A stretch of DNA of 64,000 nucleotides from an uncultured Eubacterium sp. (GTDB lineage Bacteria > Bacillota > Clostridia > Lachnospirales > Lachnospiraceae). Positions 60,682 to 64,000 of this stretch are shown one piece after another. Below the pieces are notes generated by a model. That model saw only the letters and a program-made list of their open reading frames with translations. It was not told the origin of the DNA and made no database searches. Every line of letters begins with the position of its first letter. Positions within the stretch are counted from its first letter, which is position 1. The stretch covers positions 1 through 64,000 of the forward strand of contig CANRTU010000006.1 in the NCBI GenBank assembly GCA_947642745.1. The letters run 5' to 3'. The position numbers were made by a program, and so were the translations under genes.

Positions 60682-61662
60682 TCAACATCTATCATATATA
60701 TCACCACTTTTACAGCTTTTCTGTATAATAAATCTATCATTCTTACGGTTGCTTTCATGTATTAATAGCAGTAATCCACAGCATATTACGATATGTTTTT
60801 TCGTGGCATAGCTTTTTCCTGATCGTATATCATCCGGGATTCTCACTTCATCAACAGAAAGATCAACATATTCTGCAATCTTTTCAAGCGTTATTGTTCC
60901 ATCTTCCAGCATTTTCTTTGCAACATTAATCATTCCCTCTTTCAATGTCTGATTCCTCATATCTTCCATAGCCCGGCACATAATTTTGATTCCCGCCCTG
61001 CTCTCTTTAAAAAATCTCACTCTGTCTGCCAATATCCCATAGTACATATCCGCTGCGTCCGTACAAGAGAAGTCATGCATTAACTTTCCAATCGGCGTCT
61101 CTTCACCGTAAGAGCTATTTACATACAGTATGTGCGAACCTTCCTCAAATCTTTCTCCGGTTCCTAAAAAGCACCGCTCAACCGGATAGAGCGGCAGCCT
61201 GTCAAAATCCTCGCCTTTCTTCAAAAGGTTTGCGTCCATCATGCCCTTTATCAACTCAGGCGCCCTGTCATATCTTTTTATTATTTTTTCCTCCGGTACA
61301 TCATGGCCGCCTGATTCCACCCTGGATCTCACACGCCAGACATTAATCATGGGATCAGCAGTAAGAACATAATAGCAGCGTATAAAATATCCTTTCTCTT
61401 TTGCCCTTTTTAATAATCTTAAGTTTCTCTTTGTTGACAAAACCGTTTCAAAACAAAACTCATTCATCTGTCCGATATGCTTTTCACGCTGTTTTTCTGC
61501 CAGCTGTGCTGCTTCCAGATCTGAACATTTCATGTTTTTCTTAATTTCGTCAGCATTAATATAATCCATTGGCGGTTTTAGCTATTCAGTAATGGTACTC
61601 TTTCCGGAACCGTTCGGATCAGCAAAAACCACAACTTCAGGCTTTTTTTGCAGCACGCTCAC
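60682..61662 (-). pseudogene. Zeta-toxin 5' part fused to Rpn/PD-(D/E)XK transposase-type C-terminal region, with in-frame TAG
   Basis: VSVLQKKPEVVVFADPNGSGKSTITE*LKPPMDYINADEIKK ... then MMDANLLKKGEDFDRLP...IGKLMHDFSCTDAADMYYGILADRVRFFKES...MLEDGTITLEKIAEYVDLSVDEV. Confidence 0.7.
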
Positions 61663-61721
61663 TATAACGCCCCTTTCTCATTCTTCTGCCCACTTCTACT
61701 CTTGAGCCATCACTGCTTTCC

Positions 61722-61919
61722 TTATATAATCTGCTTATCTCTGTCATATACAATTATTGGAACATCCATTGCCCTTTTCTTCTCTGGTTCAATCCTCACA
61801 GCCGCATTTACGCGCTTTACAACCATCTCATCTGAAATATACTCTTCCCGTCTCATATTTAACAACATCCTTTTCTTACTATCATACCTTAACCAGTTAA
61901 TTCTATCAATCATTTTCAT
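61722..61919 (-). CDS. Small protein upstream of zeta toxin (possible antitoxin)
   Basis: 65 aa MKMIDRINWLRYDSKKRMLLNMRREEYISDEMVVKRVNAAVRIEPEKKRAMDVPIIVYDRDKQII; adjacent and co-directional. Confidence 0.45.
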   Translation of the reverse strand: MKMIDRINWLRYDSKKRMLLNMRREEYISDEMVVKRVNAAVRIEPEKKRAMDVPIIVYDRDKQII

Positions 61920-62099
61920 CCAATAAATCTTTTCTAATATTCCCCACTGCGTAACATTCTGGACAAATTGACATATGAGAACAATTTATCCATAATCATA
62001 TATCTTTCTCTTATCAATATCTTATACCATCCTCTCAGCATCCAGCCGTTTACCAGACATTCCTGAATTTTACCTTCAACAGCCAAAGGCATCAAAAAA

Positions 62100-62360
62100 C
62101 AGCGGAACATCCTCATTACACGAATGTCCCGCTAAAACATTTTCTAACTACACAAACTCATTCATTTCAAAAATTCTCAAACATCTTATACAGATCCAGC
62201 TATCTCCAGCCCGATTGAGTCAGGTTAATGTCACAAAAAATTTGAGGCTTTTTTCTGCGAAAATCGCTGTAACCCGCATAACTTCGTTGGAGTTGAGGTA
62301 AATTAATGCTAAATCAGCGAAAAAATGGTGGTAAATTAATGTCACAAACAGTTGTTCCTC
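62100..62360 (-). pseudogene. Decayed copy 2 of subtilase 3' end plus flanking sequence
   Basis: Minus SGWR*LDLYKMFENF* and AGCGGGACAT..ATGTTCCGCT-like hairpin; collinear with 59570-59830. Confidence 0.7.
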
Positions 62361-62494
62361 TATTTCATATGCAACTTATACTTTTCCCATCTGCCCGGAA
62401 AAAATATATTTGATTTCAATTAATCATCAGAATATATCAACTTTTTATCAATATATCAACTATTTAAATTCTTTTACACTTTTTCTAAATAACT

Positions 62495-64000
62495 TCACAC
62501 ATTCCGGAAATTCTCAAACGTCTTATACAGATCCAGCTGCCCCCACCCCCATTCCCTGTTGGGATACGTCCGGAAATCATCTCTTGCGGCGCCACGGATT
62601 AAATAATTTTTGATCGTTACCGACGTAGCTGAAATATCATTGCGCCGTACGCCGGTCCATTCCAGCATCAGGGCGCCTGCGCCTGCCGTAATGGCTGCCG
62701 CTATGCTGGTGCCGCTGCGGGTACCGTACTGCCCGTTACCAGCCGGGCCTGAGACATCCACGGCTGGCGCCGCAAAGTCCGGTTTGATATTTCCGTTAAC
62801 GGCAAACCCACGGCCGGATTCAGCGTAAATGCTGTCATCCTTTGTGTTATAGCCTCCCACCGTAATCGGCTGTTCCGAGTCAGAAGGCACCGTAATCGTA
62901 GTATCCGGATTAGAACGCAGAAAAATCACTTCACCGGATACCATTTCAGACATAGGCAGCCAGATATGATAGCGTCCCTCCGCATAATTGCGTACATGTA
63001 CAATCAGTACCCATATTCCGGCGGCCGGCCTGTCAAACCGGATGCTCACCAGTTCATTGCTGTTAAACGCGCCTACGAGACGATAATCTACAGATACCAT
63101 CGTCCCCTCAAATAAAAAACGATACTCCGTGTGCTGAAATGGCGTGGAGGGCCGTGCGTTGAACCGTTCTCCGGTAGGAGACAGCACCGATATTTCATAC
63201 AGTTCCGGAGCCTGTGCCCATAGCTCTGCAATAAAGCCACTGACCCCTTCCGCAACGCTGATTTCCACCCGTTCTTCTTCGTTCTGCCCACGGACTCCGC
63301 CCAGAAAATGATGCCTTTTGTCCGCTTCATTGCCAGCCGCTATAACCACGCAGCGCTGCCTTCTGCTGGCCACCGTGGCCAGCGTGCCGGAGATCAGATT
63401 AGTTCCGCTGCGGTTGCCCATATTTGTTCCCAGCGCAATACAAAGCGCCAGGGGTTTACGCAATTTAATAGCCAGCAGATTCAGGTAATGGATGCCTGCC
63501 ATAATATCATTTTCCTGGAAGACCCTGGCCTGTTCCGGAATAAAATAATAATCCTTCAGATACTGCTTCGCACTTTTTAGTTGTACAAACGCTATATCGC
63601 AGCTGGGTGCCGCTCCGCTAAACTGGTTTGTATAATCCTGTGATCCTGCCGCCAGCGCTGCCAGAAATGTGCCGTGGCCACTTACATGTGAAATTCTTCT
63701 CTCCGTCTCATCTGCCAGCAGTTCCGCATTGATCTGCTCCCTCGTATATTCCGTTCCATAAATAAAGTCCAGAGGCGGCAGTCCGCTCCGGTCCTGCTGG
63801 TTCCAGATCGCTTCAATTCTGGTCGTCCCGTCCGAATGGCAGAACAGCGGATTCGTAAAATCAAAATCTGTGTCTATAAATCCCACCAGCACTCCCTCTC
63901 CTGTCAGCGCCAGGTTCGTCTGGTCCCTGACTTTCAGAATGCCGCTTTGTTCCAGCGCAATGTTATCCAGAAGTCCAAAACACTTGGGAACGGAGCCATA
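62495..64000 (-). CDS. S8 family subtilisin-like peptidase (Csp-like), 5' end beyond window
   Basis: GFIDTDFDF, SHVSGHGTFLAALAAG, GTSIAAAITAGAGALMLEW; frame stays open to window edge. Confidence 0.9.
   Translation of the reverse strand, partial: YGSVPKCFGLLDNIALEQSGILKVRDQTNLALTGEGVLVGFIDTDFDFTNPLFCHSDGTTRIEAIWNQQDRSGLPPLDFIYGTEYTREQINAELLADETERRISHVSGHGTFLAALAAGSQDYTNQFSGAAPSCDIAFVQLKSAKQYLKDYYFIPEQARVFQENDIMAGIHYLNLLAIKLRKPLALCIALGTNMGNRSGTNLISGTLATVASRRQRCVVIAAGNEADKRHHFLGGVRGQNEEERVEISVAEGVSGFIAELWAQAPELYEISVLSPTGERFNARPSTPFQHTEYRFLFEGTMVSVDYRLVGAFNSNELVSIRFDRPAAGIWVLIVHVRNYAEGRYHIWLPMSEMVSGEVIFLRSNPDTTITVPSDSEQPITVGGYNTKDDSIYAESGRGFAVNGNIKPDFAAPAVDVSGPAGNGQYGTRSGTSIAAAITAGAGALMLEWTGVRRNDISATSVTIKNYLIRGAARDDFRTYPNREWGWGQLDLYKTFENFRNV

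Noticed and set aside
1-64000. tRNA or rRNA genes
   Set aside because: No sequence resembling tRNA or rRNA signatures was recognised by eye; tRNAscan-SE/Infernal would be decisive

Overview
This 64 kb window looks like a Gram-positive, Lachnospiraceae-like (Clostridia) chromosome segment. That attribution is inferred from gene style, the T-box and the RBS motifs; no search was run. Contents: (1) 0.1-9.4 kb: housekeeping genes (glgX, a methyltransferase, glgP, ileS with a T-box leader). (2) 9.5-18 kb: a DUF4190-like membrane protein, a UDP-glucose dehydrogenase, an NTP-transferase, an AICAR transformylase, two tandem RimK-like ATP-grasp genes and a NYN-domain protein. (3) 18.4-26.6 kb: a sulfated-glycan style island (anaerobic sulfatase maturase, TauE/SafE exporter, AraC regulator, Cys-type sulfatase, sugar ABC transporter). 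(4) 26.7-28.7 kb: a gene graveyard with deletion chimeras and remnants. (5) 28.7-59.1 kb: a large cell-surface glycan locus. It combines a Dlt/Alg-like acylation cassette (adenylation-nitroreductase fusion, ACP, MBOAT, GLUG-SGNH fusion), a flippase, an Und-P-sugar type GT2, three GT-C-like membrane proteins, a CDP-3,6-dideoxyhexose/branched-sugar pathway and a repeat-containing cell-wall protein. (6) 59.5-64 kb: a PIN toxin-antitoxin pair, a broken zeta-toxin/Rpn chimera and a partial subtilase, with two decayed copies of the subtilase 3' end bracketing the toxin genes. The best candidate for an undescribed system is the surface-glycan locus. Three different membrane enzymes there (two GT-C proteins and one DltD/AlgJ-like SGNH protein) carry the same GLUG-like extracellular repeat, next to an acyl-activation cassette with a built-in nitroreductase. 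A second candidate is a four-copy structured repeat with compensatory stem changes, three copies of which sit directly upstream of genes in the same orientation.
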